Assembly: GCF_000143415.4 (NCBI RefSeq)
Contig: NW_003314374.1
Span: 149,754 to 213,753 of the forward strand
Length of the DNA stretch: 64,000 bases
Direction: 5' to 3'
From: Selaginella moellendorffii
Taxonomy: Eukaryota > Streptophyta > Lycopodiopsida > Selaginellales > Selaginellaceae
In this document: piece by piece, positions 34,455 through 44,057 of the stretch
Layout of the letters: each line of letters opens with the position of its first letter
How positions within the stretch are numbered: position 1 is the stretch's first letter
Translations under genes and position numbers: made by a program
The notes under the pieces: model-generated
Told to the model about the DNA's origin: nothing
What the model saw: the letters and a program-made list of their open reading frames with translations, nothing else
Databases searched by the model: none

Positions 34455-34465
34455 TGGTGGAGATG
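34455..34465 (+). other. Primer binding site, matches tRNA-Ala
   Basis: One base after the LTR the sequence reads TGGTGGAGATG. Its complement is CATCTCCA plus CCA, the 3' end of a typical plant tRNA-Ala. The usual initiator-Met PBS (TGGTATCAGAG) is absent, although two other elements in this window have it. Confidence 0.65.
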
Positions 34466-34608
34466 AGGGGCACCTTTGATTGTCCCTGGGGAGTGCTTGG
34501 ATTTGGGATTTTGGTTTAGATCTAGCTTTTTGCATTGTCTAGATCTACCATTTCTTTCCAGCTTTTTGTCATTTCTCTTCTTTTGCTCTTTCTTTCTCAT
34601 TCATTTTC

Positions 34609-35541
34609 ATGGCCGATCCGCAATCTCCTCCTTTGACTCTAGAGCAGCAGTTGGTTCAATTGCTTGATGCTATGCGCCTGCAATTGAACAACCAAACTCA
34701 GTTGATGGCGGCGTTCACGGCACATGGTACAACTCCTCTTGCTTTTGGTGCCAATCCTCGCGTTCGGCCGGAGTTCTTTCTTGGGAATCCTGGGGATGAT
34801 GTGTACTATTGGTTCGATCACTTCACGGTGATTGCCACATATCATTCTTGGGATGATGCTCGACGTTTGCGTGAGTTCCCCACATGTCTTCAAGGGACGG
34901 CATTGCAGTGGTACAATGGATTGAGCGCAGCTACTCGTGGCGATTGGAGTGTTCTTCCGGACGTCTTCAAACGCGCCTTTGGACACGCCGACGATTGTGA
35001 TGATGCCTTCCAACAATTGCATCGTCTTCGCCAAGGGCCATCTGAGTCGGTGATGCAATTTGGCGTTCGTTTCCGAAGTCTTTTGCTTCGTGCGGAGCCA
35101 AATATGTCGGAGCGGATCAAGCTAGGAATGCTGTGGCCAGCACTTCGTCAAGATCTTGTCGGACTTGTGCATGCACTTGCTCCTGCCACTCTTGACGATG
35201 CTCTTCGCTTGGCACAACGTTATGAGACGTCGCCTCTTCCACTTCTTGCTACACGTCCTTCAGCTCCACTTCCTATGAGTGATGGTCCTGTTCCCATGGA
35301 GGTTGATGCTACTGCTACTTGAGTCCAAGGACAAGGGCGAGGACGTGGTCGTGGCCGTGACATTCGTTGCTAGGCGTGTGATGAAGTTGGTCATACTTAT
35401 CGGCGTTGTCGGCGCTTTCCGGATTGGCGACCTCCATTTCCTGGGTGGAGACCTTGGCGTCAGCAACGTCCCGTTGGTGCTGCTGCAGTGGAAGGTTTGG
35501 ATACCGAGGTGCATTCGGGAAACGAGGAGTCGCGCGAGTAA
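34609..35541 (+). pseudogene. gag (capsid and zinc knuckle) with two internal stops
   Basis: The frame opens at MADPQSPPLTLEQQLVQLLD and carries a Ty3-type gag core (RPEFFLGNPGDDVYYWFDHF, CLQGTALQWYNGLS, FKRAFGH, LHRLRQGPSESVMQFG). It meets TGA at 35320-35322 and TAG at 35371-35373, then ends with TAA at 35539-35541. All three are in the same frame. The TAG sits inside an otherwise perfect CCHC knuckle (C-x2-C-x4-H-x4-C, with the stop at the position usually aromatic), preceded by an Arg-Gly-rich basic stretch. The stops look like late nonsense mutations, so this copy cannot make full Gag unless they are read through. The TAA overlaps the pol ATG. Confidence 0.85.
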
Positions 35542-38500
35542 TGGAGGGACCTTGCGCGAATAAGTTAGTGACCCCTCCATCTTTCTTTCGGGAGTATCAT
35601 CAAGGGGTTCACTCGGCACCGGTTCATCCAGTGTTTACTTTCCAAGCTCGTTTTTATAACAAGAGGTCTCCTATTCTTCTCTCCGTGTTGGTTGATACAG
35701 GTTCGAGTTTATCTTCTATTGCTCGACCTGTTGCCACACGTTGTCGTCTACACTTGCGTCGTGCGGCGGATCCAGTTTTCATTCTTTATGGCAACGGCCG
35801 TACACATGCATGTGCACGAGATGAGGCGGACCTGGTTGTGCGTGTGGGCGATCTCGAGCTTGAGTTGCAGTCGTTGCGGGTGGTGCCGAGTCAAGCTTTT
35901 GACCTCATTTTTAGTATGGATTGGTTGCAGCACAATCATGCCAAGTGTGACTTTGAGGCTTTTCCCCCTTGTCTCATACTTCCTTATGTTTCATCCATTC
36001 CTCTCACTTCCGTACCTCTTCGTCCCTCTACTTCTACCTCTGCTTCCATTACTTTTGTTCCCCAATTATTTCCTCTTGTGTTTCCATCTTGTTCTGCTCT
36101 TCCCTTTTCCGATCCCTCCGATGATCTTTGTGTTGCAGCTGTTGACCAGCTCATGAAGGAGTATTCTGATCTCTTTGAATTTGACCTATCGTCTGGGGCC
36201 AAGATTGCCACACGTCATCCCATTCCAACCGGGGATGCTCGTCCAATCAAGGTTCCTGTTCGTTGTCGGTCACCCAAGGAGATCAAGATTTTACGTGCAA
36301 ACGTCAAGGAGATGTTGGAGAAGGGTGTTATTCGGAAGTCGCGGAGTCCTTGGGCATGTGAACCTCATCTTGTGACGAAGCCTGATGGGAGTATTCGTTT
36401 CTGCATCGACTATCGTCCGTTAAATGAAGTGACGATCCCGGACGTGTACCCTCTTCCTCACACTGCTGATCTCTTGGATCGTCTGGGGCGAAGTCGTTGG
36501 TTCACCAAGCTAGATCTTGCTTCTGGGTATTGGCAAGTACCGATGGCTGAAGACGATATTCCTAAGACTGCTTTTCGTACACCATTTGGTTTGTACGAGT
36601 TTTTGGTGATGCCATTTGGTTTGAACAATGCTCCAGCAACTTTTCAGCAAATGATGGACGAGGTTCTTTGCGATATGCCGGAGGTGACGGCTGACTTCAT
36701 TGATGATGTCTTGATCCAGTCGGAGGGGACGTGGGAGGAGCATGTTTGTGATGTTTGTAAAGTGTTGGATCGGCTACGCGACGTTGGTTTAAAGCTAAAG
36801 CGGTCGAAGTGCGTGTTTGGGTCCAAGGACACAACTTATCTTGGGTACCGTATTTCTCGTGAGGGTTTGCAAGTTGATCCTGACAAACTTGTGGCTGTTC
36901 TAAAGTTCCCTACTCCGAAGTGTGTGAATGATGTGCAGCGCTTTTTGGGTAAGGTGCAGTATCTCGGTCGTTTTGTGGATCATCTTTCCGATCGCACTTT
37001 ACCATTGCGAGCATTGCTGAAGTCATCAACGTCATCTTTCATCTGGTCTCCCGATTGTGAGCGGGCGTTCGTGAATCTCAAAGAGCTATTGACGACTCCT
37101 CCGGTTTTGGCATATCTTGACTACACTCGACCTTTTATTTTGCGCGTGGATGCTTCTGACATTGGTCTTGGAGGTGTGTTGATGCAAGAGAGCTCGAGTG
37201 TGCCTGGTCAGCGCCATCCCATTGCATACATAAGCCGTACATTACAACCAGCGGAGATGAACTACTCCACGACGGAGAAGGAGTGTTTAGCAGCAGTCTG
37301 GGGTTTCGAGAAACTTCATGCCTATCTACATGGTTCTCGGACGTTACTTGAAGGTGACCATGCTGCTGTTACTTCATTATTGAAGCGGAAGAACCTGGTT
37401 GGTCGTACGGCTCGATGGGCTTTGAAGCTTCAGATATATGATTTTAATGTTGTTCATCGCCCAGGGAGTTCTATGGCTGATGCTGATGCCCTTTCTCAAG
37501 CTCCTCTTCCTTCTCCACTCACTTCTCATGTTTCTGACGAACCTGTTGTTCCAGCATCTGTGGATTTTCTAGATGAGGATTCTGTGCCGTCGGCGGTTGC
37601 TGTCCTTGACGTTCAGTGTCCACAGGGCGTAGAGCAAGATCTACCTTCTCTGGATGAGGTTCGCGAGGCTCAAAAGATTGAGCCGTGGATTCGAAGGCTT
37701 CGAGATGGGTTTGAGAATCCTGCATCACTTGCTGATGACTTGCCTTTTCGGCATTTACATTCTCAATATCGCCTTGAAGATGGCCTTCTTTATTTTGTGG
37801 GGACGGATCCTGATGCTCATTTACGGCTGGTGGTGCCTTCGGTGTTTATTCCGCGGTTTCTCCATGCCTACCATGATTCTCCTATTCTAGGTGGGCATAT
37901 GGGACACCGTCGTGTCACCGAGAAGTTGCGCAGATCTTTCTATTGGCCAGAGATGCGACGTGATATTATCCGGTATGTGCGTAGCTGCGTTTGGTGCCAA
38001 GCTCGTAATACTCCCCCTTGTGCTGCGGAAGGACGGTTGGAGTCAATTGCAGTTTCTCGTCCGTTTGAGTTGGTGGCGTTTGATCTTATGGGACCTTTTC
38101 CGCGATCGACTGCTGGCAATGAGTATGTTATTATTGCTTCTGAGTACTTGACTCGTTGGGTGGAAGTTGGTGCTCTTGCTAGTGCCTCTACAACTGCTGT
38201 TGGATACTTCCTCCTCAATCGAGTGGTGTTCCAGCATTCTTGTCCAGAACGGATTCTTTCGGATAATGGTCCTGCATTTATGGCTGAGGTATTTCATGTT
38301 TTGACATCTCGGTTGGGGATACGCCACACTTTTACGAGTGCTTATCATCCACAATCAGACGGTCTGGTGGAACGACTCGTTCGGACATTCAAAGGGATGA
38401 TTGCGAAGTATGTGAACTTTCAACATTCGGATTGGGATGGTTATTTGCCGTCTCTTCGGTATGCTTATGTCACAGGGGTGCAGAGTTCTGTTGGTGCTTC

Positions 38501-39005
38501 ACCATATAAACTTCTATATGGTCATGATCCAATATTACTAACAGAGCTAGGTTTACCTTCGCGATTGCCACGAGCTCCTGATGCTAGGTCATGGGATCAA
38601 TATTTGACAAGCATTCTTCCACTTGTCCGAGCAGAGTCTGCTGAACACTTAGGCCGCGTACAAGTGGGACAACAACAGCACTACAATTCCCATCATCGTC
38701 CACCAGCGGAGTACAAAGTGGATGATTTGGTGTTAGTCCGTTTTCCCCATCTTACGGTACGTGGTTTATCTAAGGGGCTCCTTGCGCAGTGGAAAGGACC
38801 GTATCAGGTGTTGCGGCAAGTTGGACCACAAGTTTATGAGGTTCGGCATGACGTTCAGCAGGCCGATCCTCCGGAGATTGTGCATGTGCAGCGGTTAAAA
38901 CGCTTCATACAGAGGGATCAGGAGCAGTTAATACCGTCTACAGATCCACCGATGCCTCCTCCTGACGTTCCTCCAGATCCCGGCCCATCTACAAGAGAAC
39001 CTTGA
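35541..39005 (+). CDS. pol polyprotein: protease, RT, RNase H, integrase
   Basis: An uninterrupted frame of 1,154 residues from the ATG at 35541 (MEGPCANKLV). Protease has VLVDTGSSLSSIA near residue 45. Reverse transcriptase has FTKLDLASGYWQV, MPFGLNNAPATFQQMM and the catalytic FIDDVL box. RNase H has FILRVDASDIGLGGVL and YSTTEKECLAAVWGFEK. Integrase has the HHCC zinc finger (GHMGHRRVTEKL to CVWCQ), the core DLMGPFP, LSDNGPAFMAEVF and HPQSDGLVERLVRTFKG, and a GPY/F-type end (KGPYQVLRQVGPQVYEV). No chromodomain follows, unlike the decayed elements at the window ends. The frame is open 45 codons further up, but that part overlaps gag in another frame, so the start at 35541 is preferred. Confidence 0.93.
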   Translation: MEGPCANKLVTPPSFFREYHQGVHSAPVHPVFTFQARFYNKRSPILLSVLVDTGSSLSSIARPVATRCRLHLRRAADPVFILYGNGRTHACARDEADLVVRVGDLELELQSLRVVPSQAFDLIFSMDWLQHNHAKCDFEAFPPCLILPYVSSIPLTSVPLRPSTSTSASITFVPQLFPLVFPSCSALPFSDPSDDLCVAAVDQLMKEYSDLFEFDLSSGAKIATRHPIPTGDARPIKVPVRCRSPKEIKILRANVKEMLEKGVIRKSRSPWACEPHLVTKPDGSIRFCIDYRPLNEVTIPDVYPLPHTADLLDRLGRSRWFTKLDLASGYWQVPMAEDDIPKTAFRTPFGLYEFLVMPFGLNNAPATFQQMMDEVLCDMPEVTADFIDDVLIQSEGTWEEHVCDVCKVLDRLRDVGLKLKRSKCVFGSKDTTYLGYRISREGLQVDPDKLVAVLKFPTPKCVNDVQRFLGKVQYLGRFVDHLSDRTLPLRALLKSSTSSFIWSPDCERAFVNLKELLTTPPVLAYLDYTRPFILRVDASDIGLGGVLMQESSSVPGQRHPIAYISRTLQPAEMNYSTTEKECLAAVWGFEKLHAYLHGSRTLLEGDHAAVTSLLKRKNLVGRTARWALKLQIYDFNVVHRPGSSMADADALSQAPLPSPLTSHVSDEPVVPASVDFLDEDSVPSAVAVLDVQCPQGVEQDLPSLDEVREAQKIEPWIRRLRDGFENPASLADDLPFRHLHSQYRLEDGLLYFVGTDPDAHLRLVVPSVFIPRFLHAYHDSPILGGHMGHRRVTEKLRRSFYWPEMRRDIIRYVRSCVWCQARNTPPCAAEGRLESIAVSRPFELVAFDLMGPFPRSTAGNEYVIIASEYLTRWVEVGALASASTTAVGYFLLNRVVFQHSCPERILSDNGPAFMAEVFHVLTSRLGIRHTFTSAYHPQSDGLVERLVRTFKGMIAKYVNFQHSDWDGYLPSLRYAYVTGVQSSVGASPYKLLYGHDPILLTELGLPSRLPRAPDARSWDQYLTSILPLVRAESAEHLGRVQVGQQQHYNSHHRPPAEYKVDDLVLVRFPHLTVRGLSKGLLAQWKGPYQVLRQVGPQVYEVRHDVQQADPPEIVHVQRLKRFIQRDQEQLIPSTDPPMPPPDVPPDPGPSTREP

Positions 39006-39037
39006 TGGCCTTCCATTATTCCGAGAGGAGGGGATGA

Positions 39038-39211
39038 TGTGAGGGCCAAGTGTACGGCTACGATGCCGTATACTAATATTAGCGTAGTGGATTTTGGTAG
39101 CCGTCGGATTGGTTTCAATCCGGACCACTCGCTCCTGTATATAAACTAGGGTTTTTGGGTTAATTGATATGCACATTTCTGTATTCCCTTTCTATATTCC
39201 ATGCACTCACA
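39038..39211 (+). repeat. 3' LTR
   Basis: 174 bp, nearly identical to 34278-34453, ending ATGCACTCACA. Followed by the target-site copy TAAC. Confidence 0.95.
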
Positions 39212-39339
39212 TAACAAAAAAAAAAGCACAAACAGATCACATTTTGTAATCACAAATTAAATGTTTTGTTTTGATTTAACATTTCAAAATCATTGTATAA
39301 TCTCCCGTAACATCCTAAATAGTATTAATCTTATAGATC

Positions 39340-39686
39340 TACCAGGATATATGACACCAAAGCTGGGAAGAACGAAGAAACAGATTTACGTCCCAAGGCC
39401 GGGGAGAGATCAGCCATTAACTTCGTCCCCGGAGTGAGGGTGATGCGGTCTTATGCCTGCATAAGATTTCCCGTTTAGCTTTTGGTGGTTTGACCACAAA
39501 CACACGAGCTTACCTCCGGGCAGGCGCAGACAGGATCACAGAGTTTTTCACGTCTTCCTCACTGCAAATCTCCACTTATAAAAATAGTGAAGAAAGCAGA
39601 TTGGACAGTTCCTGTGCCGCTCTGTGAACCTTCGACCTCTTCTTAAAATAAGTACTCACCTCTTGCAAGATGTTCGTATGTTTTTC
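39340..39686 (-). repeat. F-box 3'-flank repeat, copy 1
   Basis: The segment around 39440-39600 (CGAGCTTACCTC, AGAGTTTTTCACGTCTTCCT) recurs in the same orientation at about 43890-44045 and inverted at about 51340-51500. In copies 1 and 3 it lies directly downstream of an F-box gene, marking it as part of the duplicated block. Confidence 0.75.
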
Positions 39687-40195
39687 CTATGGCTCGATGT
39701 TGAAGCTGGGTATGAATGCGCAGCCAAGTGCAGTGTCCGTGTCCGCACTCGCATAGCAAGTTGACGAGTGCCAAGTTGAGTCCTCGAGGTTGTACGCATA
39801 TGGAGCATACGCGTACAGAGTCTCGTAGCAATCCGAGAAAACTATTGTGCTCCCAACAAGCAGTGCCTGGATATGGAAGTGTTCTCTCGACGGCTTCTTG
39901 CCATACAGCTCTTTGTACCGTCTGCTTGACAAAACCTTCCACTCTCCTGCCACAGTGTCCAGCTCCCAGACCACCACGCTGCTAAACGAGTGCGTCACCA
40001 TGAAACTCCTGTCTTTCCACCTCAAGACTCCACATAAGGAAGTGGCCTCACGGCCATACTCCTGGTAGACGTAACCATTGTGGGGAACTGGATCACGATC
40101 ATCAACGAAGTGCTTATGGCAAGACCAGGCCATGGAATCTGGATCGTAGGCCATGAGAAAGTATGGCTGGTACTCGAGGCCCATGGTATGCTTGT
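39687..40195 (-). pseudogene. 5'-truncated F-box gene copy
   Basis: Encodes the C-terminal half of the F-box protein found intact at 50133-51257, with the same last residues (GCAFIPSFNIEP then stop). The shared stretch includes YFLMAYDPDSMAWSCHKHF, MVTHSFSSVVVWELDTVAGE and LLVGSTIVFSDCYET. The F-box and the first about 200 residues are missing; they are replaced by Fd-GOGAT-derived sequence from about 40225. The remaining reading frame is intact, so truncation may be recent. A Met at 40184 could start a short product, but no F-box would be present. Confidence 0.85.
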
Positions 40196-40224
40196 TCGGT
40201 ATAAAACGCGCGTTTCATCAGGCT

Positions 40225-40580
40225 TTGTCGCTGAGGCCCTCATCAGCGAAACCACACAGCTTGTCCAGTGATGTCAAAAGACGTAGAAATTGCCGAAGCG
40301 GATCCGTTTCGCGTTCAATACCAGCCTCAGTAACTTCAGCTGCAATTAAACTGCAAATATAACCCGCACCTGAGCAGCATTGTTTTCTATAACTATTCGA
40401 GCATCCTTGGATGAACGCCCTGAAATCTAGAGACACGAGCGAGCACACGTAAAACCAGCATCAAAAAGTAAACGGCTTACTGTTGTCCCTGAAGGGGCTT
40501 GTCGGCATCCGTAAACCGTTCAGCTGAAACTTTACAAACAGAATGCACAAAGACGCAGATATCTAAAGACGAAAAGAACC
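40225..40580 (-). pseudogene. Fd-GOGAT fragment with internal deletions
   Basis: Matches the Fd-GOGAT gene in the same orientation but compressed. 40240-40280 resembles 30520-30560 (CACACAGCTTGTCCAGTG shared). 40330-40380 resembles 30680-30745 (AACCCGCACCTGAGCAGCATT shared up to one base). It then jumps directly to 31010-31180-like sequence (40383-40545). A last bit near 40560 resembles 28545. Intron sequence is retained, so the copy is DNA-derived, not reverse-transcribed. It has no coding potential. Confidence 0.85.
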
Positions 40581-40587
40581 GAGATAT

Positions 40588-41667
40588 TCATTTCTGAGAC
40601 GTAAAATGGTCGTACGACATAAGACCGGGAAGTTTAGCCAGAACACAAGGCTCCACGAGAAGCATTCCTGGGAAAAGAAAATAACATTTTTTCTCTGACG
40701 GAATGTGATGAGCCATACCTGGATCAACGAACTTCTTCCGTGAAAGCCTCTGCTTATTTTTATTTCTAGTCAATCGCCGACCTGTTCAAAATGGTAGAGC
40801 AGTGATTATAAAGAGAATACGATTGAAACGAAACGTACATTTTTATTCTGCACTGTAGTACTCAGAGGTAGCGTTTTCCGCTTCCTCCTCTTCCCTCTTC
40901 TTCTTCCAGTTCCAGTTCTGGTTTCTCTTCCTCTTCCACTTCCACTCCCACAATGCGCATCACGCTTTCCTTCAAAGCCGTTCTTGCTTCCTCATTCTCT
41001 GGGAGGAGTGCCATTGCTTTCTTGATCAGCTTCAAGTACAGCTAAAAGGTAAAAGAAGTTAACAAAACGAAAACAAAGTTAAGAAAGATGGAAAACATAC
41101 CTCAACACCATTTTCTTCCTCCAAATGCACATTTCGCTGCAGCCGTACATCGTATGCACTGAGATATCCCAGGCTCGCCAAAATTCACTCGCTCAGTGGA
41201 GCTGGGATGTCCTTAGACGTCTCAACGTGAAATTCCAGTAGCCGCAAGGCACAGGTCGAGATGTCAACTCCCCGGTGTGATTTTCTCTCCATCCTACACG
41301 CATTTCTTGTGTGTGAGAGAGAACACAAGGATAACACTCACTGAACCGCAAATCTGAGAAGATCTTCTCTCACTTCCTTCGGCGTGAGTCGAGCTGTGAA
41401 ATCCCGAAAACGTGTGTTACCAAAGGTAAAATCTACTAGATTGATTGAGTGCGGCAGTGCGGATCCTTGTCCATTCTCTGGCTCAGATTCTGGTGCAGGC
41501 AGGCCAGGCGTAGCAAGATCACTGCGCGGAGCTGCAAAATCCCGAGAATGTCGCAAGGGCGTATATCTGATTGGAGTACCTGGAGCAGATCGGTCGAGCG
41601 CAGCAAGATCTTTCGGCGGCAGCGCAGCAGATCCCGGCGGGCCGCTCGATTTTCCCCGCCGCGCCAT
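40588..41667 (-). pseudogene. Paralogue of the 44.9-kb CCCH gene family, damaged
   Basis: Exon 1 (41342-41667, MARRGKSSGPP) joins exon 2 (41101-41293, MERKSHRGVDISTCALRLLE) in frame, but exon 2 meets TGA at 41185-41187. Beyond it the same frame continues sensibly (ILASLGYLSAYDVRLQRNVH) into exon 3 (41041 downwards, LYLKLIKKAMALLPENEE). Exon 3 then needs a frame change to read the acidic EEEEAENATSEYYSAE, which resembles EENLSAEEEEYFSADE of the 44.9-kb gene. A possible last exon near 40588-40670 encodes PCVLAKLPGLMSYDHF. One nonsense codon plus an apparent frameshift point to a recent pseudogene; selective splicing or sequence error is possible. Protein function is not recognised. Confidence 0.6.
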
Positions 41668-41809
41668 CTCTCCCCGCCCGACCGAAACTTACGACTATCA
41701 TTTTAGGGCTTCCTCCATGGCAATCTTCGCGATCACGCTTTCTAATTAAGAAGGGCGCTGTAGAGAAGTGACGTTGCCTTGCCCGATGAGTCCAACTGTG
41801 AGTGTTTTT

Positions 41810-42250
41810 AGCTATCTGTGAAGTCTTCAATCGTGAAGGTATCGAGATTTTGGGTTCCAGTTCACGTTTCAGTTTTGCGAGAGTAGGCCTTTACATCAAC
41901 TTTTTTTTATTTTCACAGTCGGAGGTAAGCTGAAAACGTTTATCTTAAAACTGGAGCTGCTGAAGTCCGCTATCTCAGCTAGCTTTTAATGAGGAGCGAG
42001 AGGCTTTGTCCATCGATAGGTTCCTGATTTCTCTCACTTTTTATGAGCATGGGATGGACCTGCATTTTCAGGTGTCAAGTTAATTTTGAAACTTCTTTGG
42101 TATGTGAGGTAATAGGTTCCATCCTGCTCGATATCTTTTGAAGTCTAGAAAAACATTATCAGTGCTAATGTCAAGGATCTGCTGCTTGTTGAGTCTTATG
42201 GGACACTATTGTAATGGAGGAAAAACATTTGGAAATCTTTATCTATGATA
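41810..42250 (+). pseudogene. Fd-GOGAT fragments, inverted relative to the gene
   Basis: 41818-41865 reads AAGTCTTCAATCGTGAAGG and matches the sense strand of the Fd-GOGAT exon near 32505-32520. 41975-42085 carries TTTTAATGAGGAGCG and GAGCATGGGATGGACCTGCAT, matching the exon/intron unit near 31630-31850 that is also repeated at 46.9-47.6 kb. 42125-42200 is a more decayed continuation. The sense strand is plus, opposite to the gene. Confidence 0.75.
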
Positions 42251-42477
42251 TCATCGCAAGTATCACTGCCCTCAAGCATGGATATTAGTATGGGCTTTAG
42301 AAAACGGTTCACTAACTTCGTTTTGGATTAAGGTAACGTGGTTAGTTAGTAATAGAGACAATTGCTCACAAGTAGTTCACAATTACAGTGCTGCCAAAGA
42401 AGATTTATAGAGAACCAATCAAGTAATATATGTACTTTACCATTATAATTACACTGGAAAACAAATAGTTAAAATGT

Positions 42478-42600
42478 TTTTGAGAGACTGTGCGCAAGTA
42501 GAGCCTGCACCCATGCAATAGCATATATATCGATTGAGCATTTTGGATAGCAATAGCAAGCTCAAAATGCGTTTAAAATCTAGCTCGTGGGCTGAAAAAT
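42478..42600 (-). pseudogene. Fd-GOGAT exon-1 fragment
   Basis: TTTGAGAGACTGTGCGCAAG and the following CCATGCAATAGC..ATATCGATTG and GATAGCAATAGCAAGCTC match the plus strand of Fd-GOGAT exon 1 near 32996-33140, with deletions. A reverse-complement copy lies near 52870-52960, as part of the larger inverted repeat. Confidence 0.7.
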
Positions 42601-44045
42601 GCGCGTCCACAAGTTAACATGTAAAAAAAATGACATGGTGCAAAAAATTGCATATGTGACATGGTGTTAATCTGGATTTTGCCATGTATATATGGAGATC
42701 ACCAATACATTCCCATGCATAAGGAAATTAGTTATAGTTTTATAACTATATAACTTAGCTATGGAAATTATAATTCCTTATAATGGTGAAATTATATAAG
42801 CATAGAATAAAGTTGAGGTGTGTAAGAAAATAATGAAGTTAAGGTGTATTTTATTTTCAGATGATTTCAAGTATGTAAAGAGTATTATATGATTTTGTTC
42901 TAATTATTATTCAGGTTTTATATTAGTTCTAAGTATCTAGTTCTATACAGAAAAAAATTTTAAAAATAGTTTGAATATTAACTATCCAGTTAAATAGATT
43001 GAGATAAAATCCAATAGTTACAGAAATTATTTATAATTTATATAGTGATTAGTGCTCAAATGTATATCACTAATAACTTAAGTAATAGAATAGAATATAT
43101 GAGAATAATATATCAAGAATAAATATACTTTGAAAGAAATTAAAATTTTCTATGCTAAAAATATATGCTACCCTTTTATTTGATCAAAGGTGGCTTTGTT
43201 TTTCAAAGCTAAGTCAAGTTTTTAGTCAAGTTTATCTTAGTTTTGTTTCTCTCTCCCTCTCTATTTTGTAAGATATCTGTATGCATTTACATCAGGTGGC
43301 TTGGCATATATAAGATACATTTTATTACTTTGTTTTCTTATATAATAATGTATTGTTCCTAGTAATTACTAGCTAATATTTTATCTGATATTTTTTGCCG
43401 TGATAAGTAAAATTACCTAAACAATGTTCGTGGGAGGTTCAATTAGATTAAGGTAGTAAGAAGTTGAGAGTGTTCCTGTCGAAAGACAGCGACACCGAAG
43501 TCTGCATGTAAGAGTAAGAGCAATGCCTGTAAGAGCAATCTGAGGTTGAAGAGAAGGAGGAAACGCAGAGGGCTACAGAGGTGAACGCAGGAAATGTGAC
43601 TCACAGAATTTCCTTACTCGAGCTTGCACAATTCTCCCGAGAGCTCTTCCCTCCGCAGGAAATCGCCCACTCAGCGTTCCTTCGGCAGCAGCAGCCTCTC
43701 TAGCATCCACAAATCGCGGAAGAAACATATTTTTCTGCAATGGAATGTTGTAGACCTTGAGCGTCGGTTGACAGAGGAGCCGACACTCCTCGGTGGATTA
43801 CCTTCCTAGCTGGGATAATCTCTTGTGCGTCACAGCTCTGTTGCTACCAATCTGTGCAAGTCGTAGCTTGGCATGGTAAGAGCAGATCGGGCGTGATGCA
43901 ATCTTATGCCTGCGTAAGTTTTCCCCTATAGATTTTGATGGTTTGTCCTCAACCACACGAGCTTACCTCGAGGATTGCAGAGTTTTTCACGTCTTCCTCA
44001 CTGCAAATCTCCAGTCATAAATATAGTGAAGAAAGCACATTGGAA
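42478..44045 (+). repeat. Large inverted repeat, left arm (about 1.5 kb)
   Basis: This AT-rich block corresponds in reverse complement to about 51340-52960. Shared landmarks are the GOGAT exon-1 scrap at the outer edge, GATCAAAGGTGGCTTTGTTTTTCAAAGC (43183-43210 against 52283-52310), the Glu/Lys-coding tract near 43480-43580 against 51900-52030, the CTCTCCCGAGAGCTC-like stretch near 43630-43700 against 51640-51700, and the F-box 3' flank near 43890-44045. No intact gene lies in it. Confidence 0.85.
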
Positions 44046-44057
44046 ACATCAAAAGCT

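Larger units (their letters stand above)
34278..39211 (+). mobile_element. Complete Ty3/gypsy LTR retrotransposon with 175-bp LTRs
   Basis: LTRs at 34278-34453 and 39038-39211 start TGTGAGGGCC and end CACA. They differ by a few substitutions (mostly A/G) and a 2-bp deletion. The direct flanks are TAAC on both sides (34274-34277 and 39212-39215), a 4-bp target-site duplication. A primer binding site follows the 5' LTR, and a purine tract (GAGAGGAGGGGATGA, about 39023-39037) precedes the 3' LTR. Gag is at 34609-35541 and pol at 35541-39005. It is inserted in an AT-rich lectin remnant. LTR divergence of about 2-3% by eye indicates a fairly young insertion. Confidence 0.95.

Noticed and set aside
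35406-35540. Pol start 45 codons further upstream
   Set aside because: That segment overlaps the gag zinc-knuckle region in another frame and reads as low-complexity Ser/Trp/Cys; the ATG in TAATG fits better.
41185-41187. TGA as a selenocysteine codon
   Set aside because: No selenoprotein family similarity and no reason to expect it; land plants lack the selenocysteine machinery.
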